From positions 1 through 64,000 of the forward strand of contig CAIKCI010000018.1 of the NCBI GenBank assembly GCA_903825895.1: a stretch of 64,000 nucleotides of DNA. Reading direction: 5' to 3'. Below are positions 25,864 to 34,030 of this stretch, in pieces (position 1 is the first letter of the stretch; every line of letters begins with the position of its first letter). The position numbers and the translations under genes are program-made. The notes beneath the pieces are model-generated. The model had not been told where the DNA came from. It saw nothing but the letters and a program-made list of their open reading frames with translations, and ran no database searches. The stretch is from an uncultured Actinomycetes bacterium (GTDB lineage: Bacteria; Actinomycetota; Acidimicrobiia; Acidimicrobiales; RAAP-2).

Positions 25864-27057
25864 GTGAAAGTTTTTGTACTCGGTGGTGATGGTTTTTGTG
25901 GGTGGCCAACGTCACTCCATCTTTCCGCTCAAGGCCATGAGGTTGTTGTCGTCGACAATTTGAGTCGCCGACTTATTGATGTTGATCTCGATGTGGATTC
26001 GCTGACGCCCATCCGGCCAATCGAAGAGCGCCTTGAAGTTTGGAAAGAACTCACCGGCAATGAAATCAGATTTATCAACCTTGATTTAGCCCAAGAGTAT
26101 GAGCGACTCGTTGATCTCTTCATCAAAGAACAACCTGACGCGGTGGTGCACTTCGCGGAACAACGCGCCGCGCCATACTCGATGCGAAACCCTCGAGCGA
26201 AGCGTTACACAGTTGACAATAACGTCACTGGCACGCATAACTTGTTGTGTGCGATCGTTGAAACAGGGCTTGATATTGCGGTTGTCCATTTGGGGACAAT
26301 GGGCGTCTACGGCTATGGCTGGTCGGGGTCGGCTCCAATTCCTGAAGGCTATTTGACGGTTAAAGTTCCGACCCCTGACGGCGAGCTTGATCGAGAAATC
26401 CTCCACCCTGCAAACCCTGGGTCTGTGTATCACATGACGAAAACACTTGATCAGTTGCTGTTCGCGTTCTATGCCAAAAACGATGAACTCCGGATTACCG
26501 ATCTCCACCAAGGCATTGTGTGGGGTACGCAAACTCCCGAGACCGCACTCGATGAACGACTCATCAATCGTTTTGACTATGACGGTGATTACGGAACGGT
26601 CTTGAACCGCTTCATCATGCAAGCGGCCATCGGGCACCCCTTGACCGTTCACGGCACCGGTGGCCAGACCCGTGCGTTCATTCACATTAAAGATACGGTT
26701 CGCTGCATTGAAATTGCGCTGAACAATCCTCCGAATCGGGGGGACAAAGTTTCGGTGTTCAACCAAGTGACCGAGACCTATCGAGTCAACGATTTGGCTG
26801 AGTTGATTGCCTCGCTGACCGGTGTCGAGGTTGCGTATCTTCCTAACCCGCGCAACGAAGCGGTTGAGAATGACCTCAATGTCACGAGAGATCGATTCTT
26901 GAGCCTTGGCCTGACTCCGACCACGCTGTCCGAAGGACTTCTTGAAGAGACTCGCGATATCGGGCTTAAATATGCGCCCCGGGCTGACCCTTCAAAGATC
27001 ATTGCGCGCTCAGTCTGGAAAGCTGGAATGGAGACCTCCGCAGATCTGATGCGCTGA
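25864..27057 (+). CDS. sqdB: UDP-sulfoquinovose synthase-like NAD-dependent epimerase
   Basis: Converts UDP-glucose and sulfite to UDP-sulfoquinovose, the head-group donor of sulfolipid. The 397-residue SDR enzyme opens with the nucleotide-binding motif LGGDGFCGWP and has the SQD1-specific RRLIDVDLDVDSLTPI region. The catalytic Thr (GTMGVYG) and YHMTK (Tyr-x3-Lys) are intact. GTG 25864 is supported by AAAGG five bases upstream. No sulfoquinovosyl transferase (SqdX-like) is adjacent, so the lipid step must be encoded elsewhere or the product is used in another glycan. The 25709-25863 gap contains only a small palindrome CTGCTCAGAGCAG. Confidence 0.88.
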   Translation: MKVFVLGGDGFCGWPTSLHLSAQGHEVVVVDNLSRRLIDVDLDVDSLTPIRPIEERLEVWKELTGNEIRFINLDLAQEYERLVDLFIKEQPDAVVHFAEQRAAPYSMRNPRAKRYTVDNNVTGTHNLLCAIVETGLDIAVVHLGTMGVYGYGWSGSAPIPEGYLTVKVPTPDGELDREILHPANPGSVYHMTKTLDQLLFAFYAKNDELRITDLHQGIVWGTQTPETALDERLINRFDYDGDYGTVLNRFIMQAAIGHPLTVHGTGGQTRAFIHIKDTVRCIEIALNNPPNRGDKVSVFNQVTETYRVNDLAELIASLTGVEVAYLPNPRNEAVENDLNVTRDRFLSLGLTPTTLSEGLLEETRDIGLKYAPRADPSKIIARSVWKAGMETSADLMR

Positions 27058-27122
27058 TTCACGACGTGGTGGCGCATTTGAACCTCGAAACGACACGGTG
27101 GCTTCGGTTCTGTAAGGAGTCC

Positions 27123-27128
27123 TAGGCT
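27123..27128 (+). promoter_or_regulatory. -10 element TAGGCT of the glycerol-type operon
   Basis: TAGGCT lies 32 nt before ATG 27160, so transcription should begin around 27135 and leave a short leader containing GAGGAGG. Confidence 0.4.
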
Positions 27129-27159
27129 GGCATGGTCAACGAGGAGGACAAAGGCGGCC

Positions 27160-28596
27160 ATGAACATCCTTGCTATCGATCAGGGAACATCATCAACAAA
27201 AGCCGTTGTTGTCGGAGACCATAACCAACTGCACGCTGTGGTTGAAATACCGGTCACCCCGAGTGCACTGGCTGACGGGTGGGTCGAGCAAGACCCCCAA
27301 GAGCTTCTCGATTCGATTTTGCTCGCTGGACGCAAAGCATGTGAGCGCGCTGGCGTCACTATCGACGCGGTGGGGTTCGCCAACCAAGGAGAGACGGTCC
27401 TCGCTTGGGATCGAGCCACGGGCGCTCCGCTGACCACAGCGATTACATGGCAAGATCGCCGCGCCGCGGGTATCACAGACCGACTTCAAGGTTCCGAGCA
27501 ACAACTCCTGACGCTCACAGGGCTCCCACTCGACCCATATTTTTCAGCGCCGAAGTTAGCGTGGATTCGAGAAGAAGGAACCCCCGACGGCATGATCGGA
27601 ACCAGTGATGCTTGGATCCTCCACCACCTTGTTGGTGAAGCCATGACGGATGTCACAACGGCCTCACGATCATTGGTCATGGATTTAGAGACGCGTCAGT
27701 GGTCCTCGCAAGCGTGTGAGATTTTTGGTATTGATGCTGAGGACCTTCCGCCCATTGTGGATTGTGCCGGATCATTTGGGGTCACGGAGGCGTTCGGCGC
27801 AGAAGTCCCCATAACGGGGTTGATGGTTGATCAGCAAGCGGCACTTTATGGGGAACAGTGCCTGAGTGCAGGAGATGCCAAGTGCACCTATGGCACCGGC
27901 GCGTTTTTTCTTGTCAATATCGGCGAGGAAGCAAAACGTTCGTCAACAGGGCTGTCGACATCGGTGGCCTGGCAGTTCGGCTCGACACGTTCGTACTGCG
28001 TCGACGGCCAGGTCTATACGGCCGGATCAGTCGTTAGCTGGTTAATCGAATTGGGCTTCCTGGCAAACTCGAGTGAACTCGATGACCTGGCTCAACAGGT
28101 TCCCGATACAGGCGGCCTGTCGTTTGTCCCGTCGTTGGCTGGCCTTGGCGCACCGAATTGGGATTCTCACGCCCAAGGTCTCATCGAGGGCATTTCACTG
28201 AGTACCCGACCTGCTCATCTTGTGCGGGCCGCACTGTTCGGTTTGGCGGCACAAATCGCGCTGATGGCCAAGAGCGCCACGGGTGATCTCGGCCAAGCAC
28301 TTCGCCAACTCAAAGTCGATGGAGGACTGACTCAGTCGGCCATTTTGATGCAGTATCAAGCAGACCTCTTGCAATGTCCGGTGGAGGTCTTTTCATCGCC
28401 TCACGCTACGGCTCTGGGAATCGCCCAGATGGCCCGCAATGGCTTGGAGCCTGGGCAAATTCACGACGTCGAGCAGGATGTAGCGAGTGTCATCTATGAA
28501 CCGAAGATCTCACTCGACGAAGCCGAAACCGAACTTGCGTCGTTTGCCCAAGCAACCCAGCGGGTCAGGGACCGATCGGCGGAACAGCAGTCATGA
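27160..28596 (+). CDS. FGGY-family carbohydrate kinase, glycerol kinase-like
   Basis: A 478-residue ATP-dependent sugar or polyol kinase. DQGTSSTKAVV (phosphate-1 loop), GWVEQDPQELL, FANQGETVLAWD and ITWQDRRA closely follow glycerol kinase, and YGTGAFFLVNIG matches the GlpK ATP site. Glycerol is therefore the most likely substrate, although erythritol or another polyol cannot be excluded. It is the first gene of a three-gene operon with two FAD enzymes whose products would oxidise the resulting glycerol phosphate. ATGA overlap with the next gene indicates coupling. Confidence 0.82.
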   Translation: MNILAIDQGTSSTKAVVVGDHNQLHAVVEIPVTPSALADGWVEQDPQELLDSILLAGRKACERAGVTIDAVGFANQGETVLAWDRATGAPLTTAITWQDRRAAGITDRLQGSEQQLLTLTGLPLDPYFSAPKLAWIREEGTPDGMIGTSDAWILHHLVGEAMTDVTTASRSLVMDLETRQWSSQACEIFGIDAEDLPPIVDCAGSFGVTEAFGAEVPITGLMVDQQAALYGEQCLSAGDAKCTYGTGAFFLVNIGEEAKRSSTGLSTSVAWQFGSTRSYCVDGQVYTAGSVVSWLIELGFLANSSELDDLAQQVPDTGGLSFVPSLAGLGAPNWDSHAQGLIEGISLSTRPAHLVRAALFGLAAQIALMAKSATGDLGQALRQLKVDGGLTQSAILMQYQADLLQCPVEVFSSPHATALGIAQMARNGLEPGQIHDVEQDVASVIYEPKISLDEAETELASFAQATQRVRDRSAEQQS

Positions 28597-30008
28597 ACGA
28601 AACCGAAGCGAACTTTGACATCGCCATTATTGGGGGAGGAGTCGTTGGTTGTGCAATCGCCCGTGAGCTTTCCGGGGGTTCATTAACCGTTGCGCTCTTT
28701 GAGTCGTCGTCGGACCTCGGCAACGGCACGTCAAAGGCCAACACGGCGATTTGGCATACAGGTTTTGATACGGTTCCCGGCTCTCTTGAGTCAAGCCTCG
28801 TACATCGTGGGTACGAGAAACTTGGGATCTTCGCCGAGCAGACGGGAATCGCGCTCGAGCGAACGGGAGCCGTCCTTGTGGCATGGGATGAAGAACAAGC
28901 AGCCGCACTCAAGAACTTGCAAGAAAAAGCCCTTGCTAACGGTGTGGTGGATACGGAAATCATTTCAGCCGAAGAGGTCATTCGCCGCGAACCTCACCTT
29001 GGCGAGGGGGTCCAAGGTGGTCTGGTGGTCCCTGGCGAAGGAATCATTGATCCGTGGTCAGTCACCTTGGCATTTGCGAACCTGGCAGTGCTGCGTGGCG
29101 TAAAACTCTTTCGCTCAACGCCGATTCTGGGCATTACTGAAGCGCAGGATCGCCATCTTCTCGAGACACACCAGGGAAGCTATGGTGCGCGCTGGCTGAT
29201 CAATGTGGCAGGCCTGTATTCAGATGTGATCGACCGGATGATCGGTCATGAAGGTTTTACGATTACGCCGCGACGAGGCCAACTTTTGGTTTTTGACAAG
29301 CTGGCGCGACCCTTACTCTCGGGGATTGTCCTGCCTGTTCCGACTGAGCGAACCAAAGGCGTCCTTGTTTCTCCAACGGTGTGGGGAAATCTCCTGCTCG
29401 GTCCCACGGCCGAGGATCTCGACGACAAGGGAGACACGCGCTCAACGAGTGATGGGGTCAAGGCGCTCCTCGCTGACGGAAAAAGAATTCTTCCTCGTTT
29501 GATGGATTACGACGTCACCGCGGTGTATGCCGGACTTCGTGCCGCAACAGAGCATCGCGATTATCAGATTACGAGCTACCCCAATGAGCGCTATGTCTGC
29601 GTTGGGGGAATCCGATCGACGGGGTTAACAGGATCGTTGGGGATTGCTGAGTACGTCGCCGAACTACTGCGATCGGCCGGAGTCGAGATTCCATCGGGGA
29701 AAGGTCTTGAAAGTGGCTTCACGATGCCCCCACTTGGCGAGTGTCAAATTCGTCCTCTTCAGGACCCAAACAAAATTAGCGAAGACCCCGCCTATGGAAC
29801 GGTGCTTTGTCACTGCGAGCAAGTGAGTCTCGGCGAGGTACGCGATGCGTGCCACGCCATGATCGCTGCTGAAAACCTCGAAGGGGTCCGTCGACGGACG
29901 CGCGCACTCAACGGACGATGCCAGGGCTTCTACTGCGGTGCCGAAGTGGTCGACGTCGTAGCCCGCGAGTTGGGAACAGCACCTGAGTCATTGATGGGTT
30001 TCCAATGA
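28593..30008 (+). CDS. GlpA-like FAD-dependent glycerol-3-phosphate dehydrogenase with BFD-type [2Fe-2S] domain
   Basis: A 471-residue flavoprotein. IIGGGVVGCAIARELS is the FAD Rossmann motif, and the DAO-type fold continues to about residue 370. The C-terminal part has CHCEQVSLGEV and CQGFYC, the four cysteines of a BFD-like [2Fe-2S] domain, as in anaerobic GlpA and related enzymes. It should oxidise glycerol-3-phosphate to dihydroxyacetone phosphate, passing electrons to the third gene product. It overlaps both neighbours by four bases (ATGA), a tight operon. Confidence 0.8.
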   Translation: MNETEANFDIAIIGGGVVGCAIARELSGGSLTVALFESSSDLGNGTSKANTAIWHTGFDTVPGSLESSLVHRGYEKLGIFAEQTGIALERTGAVLVAWDEEQAAALKNLQEKALANGVVDTEIISAEEVIRREPHLGEGVQGGLVVPGEGIIDPWSVTLAFANLAVLRGVKLFRSTPILGITEAQDRHLLETHQGSYGARWLINVAGLYSDVIDRMIGHEGFTITPRRGQLLVFDKLARPLLSGIVLPVPTERTKGVLVSPTVWGNLLLGPTAEDLDDKGDTRSTSDGVKALLADGKRILPRLMDYDVTAVYAGLRAATEHRDYQITSYPNERYVCVGGIRSTGLTGSLGIAEYVAELLRSAGVEIPSGKGLESGFTMPPLGECQIRPLQDPNKISEDPAYGTVLCHCEQVSLGEVRDACHAMIAAENLEGVRRRTRALNGRCQGFYCGAEVVDVVARELGTAPESLMGFQ

Positions 30009-31255
30009 GCAGCGTGGGAGAAAATCAAGCATCCCCTGATGTGCTGATCGTGGGAGCCGGGCCCGCAGGGCTCAGTGCAGCGATTGAACTCAAGAAAAGA
30101 GGGGTCGCTCAGGTGGTGGTGATCGAGCGTGAGCGAGAAGCTGGGGGAGTTCCGCGCCACTGTTTCCACCCAGGCTTTGGCCTTCAAGATCTCCGTAGAA
30201 ACCTCACCGGGCCGAACTATGCGCAGAGACTCGTTTCCAAAGCCCAAGATCTTGGCGTCGAGATCGCCACGAGTTCAACAGTCAATGCGATTGCTCCGGA
30301 CAAAACCACAAGGGTGACATCGCCGCATGGGATTCTTGATCTGCATCCTCGTTTCGTTCTTCTCACGACTGGTGTTCGAGAACGCCCTCGTTCAGCTCGC
30401 CTCGTCCCAGGGACGCGACCCGCCGGAGTATTCACCACCGGCCAACTCCAACAGTGGGTTGGACTCAAGAAGTTTCCGGTGGGAACCCGTGCGTTGGTGG
30501 TGGGAGCAGAGCACATCTCCTTCTCCGCCGTGCAGACACTTCGTCACGCAGGGGTTTCATGTGTGGCCATGGTGACAGACCACCCTCGCCATCAATCCTT
30601 ATGGGGAGCGTCGTTACTGATTCGGGCCGTCTATCAAGCACCCCTTTTGCTGGGAACCGAACTAATTGAGATTCTCGGTACTCACCGTGTTGAAGGAGCC
30701 TTGCTGCGTAACGTTGCAAGCGGGTCGGTCGAGAAAATTGATGTTGACACCATCGTCTTTACGGGAGACTGGGTACCCGACGCTGAACTTGCGTATCGGT
30801 CAGCTATCGAGATCTCGCCATTGACCCGTGGACCGATGGTCGAGAGTGACGGAAGGACTTCCGTCGATCAGATTTTTGCTGCGGGAAATCTTGTTCAACC
30901 GGCAGAGACTGCGGGAATCGCGGCTCGACGAGGTACCGAGGCGGCGATGCATATCGCTAACCAGATTTACCAACCAATCGTCGCACAACGAATCGTTATT
31001 CCGCTTGAGTGTGACGAATCATTGCTCTGGGTGACACCACAACGACTGGTCCTCAACGAAGAACTCGAGAGGCTCTATTTTCGAACGCGTTTGTTTTCAT
31101 CAAAAAAATTTCTTGCGGTTCGGCAAGGTGACCGAGTCCTTGGGCGCTATCGCCTGCGCCACACAAGCCCGAATCGAGGGCTGTCGGTACCCGGAGCATG
31201 GTCGAAGGACGTTGAGAAAGAATCTGGCCCAGTTCGTATTGCCTTATGCGACTGA
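30005..31255 (+). CDS. GlpB/HcnB-like FAD-dependent oxidoreductase
   Basis: A 416-residue flavoprotein of the pyridine-nucleotide-disulfide oxidoreductase superfamily. VLIVGAGPAGLSAAIELKKR is the FAD motif; the second nucleotide motif is weakened (VVGAEHISFSAV instead of GxGxxG). The EREREAGGVPRHC and TGVRERPRSAR blocks are typical of the HcnB/opine-oxidase-alpha-like partners of GlpA-type proteins in kinase-GlpA-HcnB operons of Thermotoga and clostridia. It probably forms a complex with the preceding GlpA-like subunit. The small DUF1667 protein often found third in such operons is absent. Confidence 0.75.
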   Translation: MSSVGENQASPDVLIVGAGPAGLSAAIELKKRGVAQVVVIEREREAGGVPRHCFHPGFGLQDLRRNLTGPNYAQRLVSKAQDLGVEIATSSTVNAIAPDKTTRVTSPHGILDLHPRFVLLTTGVRERPRSARLVPGTRPAGVFTTGQLQQWVGLKKFPVGTRALVVGAEHISFSAVQTLRHAGVSCVAMVTDHPRHQSLWGASLLIRAVYQAPLLLGTELIEILGTHRVEGALLRNVASGSVEKIDVDTIVFTGDWVPDAELAYRSAIEISPLTRGPMVESDGRTSVDQIFAAGNLVQPAETAGIAARRGTEAAMHIANQIYQPIVAQRIVIPLECDESLLWVTPQRLVLNEELERLYFRTRLFSSKKFLAVRQGDRVLGRYRLRHTSPNRGLSVPGAWSKDVEKESGPVRIALCD

Positions 31256-31280
31256 AAGCACTGTTGATGCCCGGTTTTCT

Positions 31281-31356
31281 TGGTGGACCGCGCGAGTCTC
31301 GATCTCGCCACCTTGGGATTAAAAGTCCCCTGCTCTACCCGATGAGCTAGCGGTCC
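31281..31356 (-). tRNA. tRNA-Lys (TTT anticodon), CCA encoded
   Basis: Minus-strand cloverleaf of 76 nt: acceptor GGACCGC/GCGGTCC (7 bp), D loop with GGGTAGAGC, anticodon loop CTTTTAA and an encoded CCA at 31283-31281. Confidence 0.95.
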
Positions 31357-31420
31357 GTTGACGATCGTAGTGGGTGACCCGGGCCGACTGGAAATTACGG
31401 TGGTGACAGGCCAAGAGGCG

Positions 31421-31426
31421 TAAGGT
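31421..31426 (+). promoter_or_regulatory. -10 element TAAGGT upstream of the 48-residue ORF
   Basis: TAAGGT ends 7 nt before GTG 31434, the same layout as other leaderless candidates in the window. Confidence 0.3.
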
Positions 31427-31433
31427 CCTCAAG

Positions 31434-31580
31434 GTGAGTAGTGATCGGCCCCTTGAATCGTTGACCCGTGAGGAACTTGAAGAGTTGGTCCGAACTCTCC
31501 GCAGCGACCTTGATCGCTTACGGAGCGAAATCCGCTTGATTCAGCGGGATCGCCATGAAACTCCTCCGCACTACCTCTAA
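31434..31580 (+). CDS. Small coiled-coil protein (48 residues)
   Basis: A short frame, GTG 31434 to TAA 31580. The translation is acidic and basic in heptad fashion (LTREELEELVRTLRSDLDRL followed by RSEIRLIQRDRHE), so almost the whole protein should be one coiled coil. The region is otherwise unexplained between tRNA-Lys and the lipoprotein gene, the stop is 9 nt from the convergent neighbour's stop, and the codons look like those of neighbouring genes. The function is unknown; it could be a small structural or regulatory partner. Confidence 0.55.
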   Translation: MSSDRPLESLTREELEELVRTLRSDLDRLRSEIRLIQRDRHETPPHYL

Positions 31581-31589
31581 CCGTCTGGA

Positions 31590-32387
31590 CTAGCCCGCAG
31601 CGAGAAGTGGATCAATTGGCGTCGAGCCAGCTGGGGCACCAATGGCTGGCTGGCTGTTAAATCCTGACAAGAGCGTGACTTGGTTTCCTGTCGGTGCTCC
31701 GGTGATTGTTGTCTTGACGATATAGGGCGGCCCAGACGTAGCGACAAAAAATGTCTGAACCTGGCCCGCAGAACTCACGGAGACGGAAATGGTTGGGGTG
31801 GTGCCTCCACGACTCACGGAACCTTTGACGGGAGGGACAGGCGGAACACAATTTGCAAGGAGTCCTTGCAGGCTTGATTGAGAAAGAGACGGTGCGGCGA
31901 TTCCACTGTTGGGACTCGTCGTGGCGATGGAAACCCACTTGCCAGCCAACGAAGTTGCTTTCGTCGGCTGGGGTGGGGTGGCATTTGTTGTCCAGTAGGC
32001 AACATTTCCTCGGAGATAGGTCGTCAGTGGCGTCACCACAGAGCGGAGAGCACCTTTGCCAAGGTAGAGAACTGCGCCACTATTTCCTGACTTCGTGGTT
32101 GTCCAGCGCATCGAAATCACCCCGACGGCTTTGAGAGGCGTCGCGTAGACCGTCGATGCAACGAGCGATGTGGTGTCTAGAGTGGCGCCACAGGCGTCAC
32201 TCAAGATGGTCGCCGCGGGCTGGCCGGCGAAGCCAGAAAGCGCGGCAGTGGTTGTGGTGGTCGACGTTGGGGGAGCACTTGACGAGCTGCACGCACTCAG
32301 AAGAAGACCGCTGAGACCGAGGAGGAAGAGTCCGTTTCGCAGCAGCGTGCGCCATTGATGGTGATCACGCTCTTGAGGTCGGGGCAC
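31590..32387 (-). CDS. Lipoprotein of unknown function
   Basis: A 265-residue protein with a basic start, a hydrophobic stretch (19-31) and a lipobox LSAC with C33 as the lipidated residue, followed by a Ser/Thr/Ala linker. It would be exported and tethered to the outer face of the membrane. The remaining sequence is beta-rich with two Cys residues (at DACGATL and ANCVPP) that could form a disulfide. I do not recognise the domain. GTG 32387 gives the best signal peptide; later starts would cut it. Confidence 0.7.
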   Translation of the reverse strand: MPRPQERDHHQWRTLLRNGLFLLGLSGLLLSACSSSSAPPTSTTTTTAALSGFAGQPAATILSDACGATLDTTSLVASTVYATPLKAVGVISMRWTTTKSGNSGAVLYLGKGALRSVVTPLTTYLRGNVAYWTTNATPPQPTKATSLAGKWVSIATTSPNSGIAAPSLSQSSLQGLLANCVPPVPPVKGSVSRGGTTPTISVSVSSAGQVQTFFVATSGPPYIVKTTITGAPTGNQVTLLSGFNSQPAIGAPAGSTPIDPLLAAG

Positions 32388-32532
32388 GTTTTTTTACTCG
32401 TTTCTCTTAGAGGCCTGGAAGTCTGATGGCACCAGGAACATGAGTACCTCAAAGTTCCATCGGTGTCTGAAAGGATAGTGGGCACGTCGCAACAGACCAT
32501 GGATTGGCGCAGTGCGGAGAAAGGAGCGTGAC

Positions 32533-33294
32533 GTGGCAACGAAAGAGCACTCCACCTCGAAGAGGAAAGTCACGATCCGGCCGGTCTTTACCCATGTACA
32601 GCCCACGTCGCGTTTTGGAATTCTCTTCTGCTCACTGTTGATCACGTTTATTCTGTGCGGCTCGCTGGGTAAAGGTCGTTGGGAGGCTCTCGTTATTTTG
32701 TCCGTTGAATCGCTAACGCTCATCATCGCCCTCTATGCGACGGGGGCTCGTCGAATCCTCTTTATCTGGATCGGGATCGTCATTACTCTTGGGCTCTTCG
32801 CAGGTGTGTTGAATCTCTCTGAACAGTCACAGCAACTCGATAAAGCGGTTTCCACAATCAGCCTGTTGTTGGTAATCGTCGCTCCGATTGAACTTCTTCG
32901 TGCCGTCGTCAAGCGGCGAATTATTGATTTCCAGACAGTGATGGCGGCGCTTTGTTTCTATCTGATGATTGGGTTGTTTTTCGCCTTTCTCTTTGGCGAG
33001 ATTCAGAACATGTCGAATCAGCATTTCTTCCAGCAGGTGGGGCGTGGATCAGCTTCGGACCTTCTTTATTACAGCTTCGCCACAATGACGACCGTTGGCT
33101 ATGGCGACCTCACGGCAGCTCACCAAGTAGGACGGACAATCTCCGTGGGCGAAGCGGTCCTTGGACAGCTCTACCTGGTGACCGTTGTGGCGCTGCTCGT
33201 CTCGAACTTGGGACCAATGTTCAAAAATCATCGCTCCATCGAGCAAGATGTGAAAGAAGTAGTGACGGAAAGACCAGGAGAGAAAGATCTATAG
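32533..33294 (+). CDS. Two-helix potassium channel (Ion_trans_2 family)
   Basis: A 253-residue membrane protein. The K+ selectivity filter TVGYGD (187-192) lies in a pore loop before a final helix (VVALLVSNLG), with several N-terminal helices between about 30 and 160. It should conduct potassium across the cytoplasmic membrane. The GTG start at 32533 follows GAAAGGAG by six bases and is preferred to GTG 32512. The protein lacks an RCK domain, so gating is not evident. Its stop is immediately before the zinc-finger gene, suggesting co-expression. Confidence 0.85.
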   Translation: MATKEHSTSKRKVTIRPVFTHVQPTSRFGILFCSLLITFILCGSLGKGRWEALVILSVESLTLIIALYATGARRILFIWIGIVITLGLFAGVLNLSEQSQQLDKAVSTISLLLVIVAPIELLRAVVKRRIIDFQTVMAALCFYLMIGLFFAFLFGEIQNMSNQHFFQQVGRGSASDLLYYSFATMTTVGYGDLTAAHQVGRTISVGEAVLGQLYLVTVVALLVSNLGPMFKNHRSIEQDVKEVVTERPGEKDL

Positions 33295-33295
33295 G

Positions 33296-33511
33296 ATGAG
33301 CACCATGAACGAGACCGTAGACCAAGCAGCGCAAGACCTTGGGAGGCTCACCCAACTCCTTGACGATGTTGAATCGGCCATGGAACGCATCGACCAGGGA
33401 ACCTATGGTCGCTGCGAAGCCTGCGCCCAAGAACTTGATCGTCATGCGCTCACTGCGACGCCCACACTTCAGTACTGCACTTCTTGCGCCCAGACGCGCA
33501 ACGACGGCTGA
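33296..33511 (+). CDS. TraR/DksA-like C4 zinc-finger protein
   Basis: A 71-residue protein: N-terminal helical hairpin and a C-terminal zinc finger C42-x2-C45 ... C61-x2-C64 (CEAC, CTSC), as in the DksA/TraR and YbiI families that bind RNA polymerase's secondary channel or act as small regulators. It lies one base downstream of the channel gene. Whether it retains the acidic tip residues of true DksA cannot be claimed. It is small and single-domain, unlike full DksA. Confidence 0.8.
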   Translation: MSTMNETVDQAAQDLGRLTQLLDDVESAMERIDQGTYGRCEACAQELDRHALTATPTLQYCTSCAQTRNDG

Positions 33512-33544
33512 CCACACGCTTGAGAAGCGGATGACCAGCCGTCG
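33502..33544. terminator. Nested inverted repeat between the zinc-finger gene and sodN
   Basis: Outer arms CGACGGCTG (33502-33510) and CAGCCGTCG (33536-33544) enclose a second stem CGCTT/AAGCG (33517-33521/33525-33529). It overlaps the stop of the plus-strand gene and lies 20 nt after the sodN stop on the minus strand, so it may terminate both transcripts. No T run is present. Confidence 0.45.
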
Positions 33545-33563
33545 CAGGCTTCGTATAATTTAG

Positions 33564-33980
33564 TTACTTCTTGGTTTCCCAGAAGACCGCGGCAACTGCA
33601 TCGATCTCATCAAGGAGGCGCTGGCCAACGGCAGCGTCGGTCGTTTTCTTTGCTTCACCGGCAGTTTTCGTTGCTTTCCAAACAAGATCGTGAAGGTCAG
33701 GGTGGGCAGCGAGGTGCTCAGGCTTGAAGTAGTCGGTCCAAAGAACCCAGAGGTGGTGCTTCACCAAGTCGCAGCGCTCTTCTTTGATGAGGATGGCCCG
33801 GGTCTTGAAGTCGTGATCATCTGAGGCGTTGTACTTCTCTTGGCAAGCCTTGACCGACTCAGCTTCGAGGCGAGCTTGCGCGGGGTCGTAGACGCCACAA
33901 GGAAGGTCGCAATGTGCTGCGCCAAAACGAGGTGCGCTGACTTTGTCGGCCAGGGTCAAAACTCGGTCAATGAGATTCAT
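33564..33980 (-). CDS. sodN: Nickel superoxide dismutase precursor
   Basis: Dismutates superoxide to oxygen and hydrogen peroxide. The nickel hook HCDLPCGVY begins at residue 23, supplying His1, Cys2 and Cys6 of the mature enzyme after removal of a 22-residue leader (ending RFGAA); the remaining 116 residues fit the compact four-helix family. ATG 33980 is fixed by AGGAG five bases upstream. The divergently adjacent gene encodes the matching processing protease. The gene is typical of marine and freshwater actinobacteria and Streptomyces; nickel-responsive regulation is likely by analogy but no operator was identified. Confidence 0.95.
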   Translation of the reverse strand: MNLIDRVLTLADKVSAPRFGAAHCDLPCGVYDPAQARLEAESVKACQEKYNASDDHDFKTRAILIKEERCDLVKHHLWVLWTDYFKPEHLAAHPDLHDLVWKATKTAGEAKKTTDAAVGQRLLDEIDAVAAVFWETKK

Positions 33981-34030
33981 GGTTTCTCCTGTTATTGGTT
34001 GATGAGCCGAGCGTCGAAAAACCCGGCACA

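Noticed and set aside
26086-26766. 226-residue minus-strand frame
   Set aside because: Antisense of sqdB, which has intact catalytic motifs.
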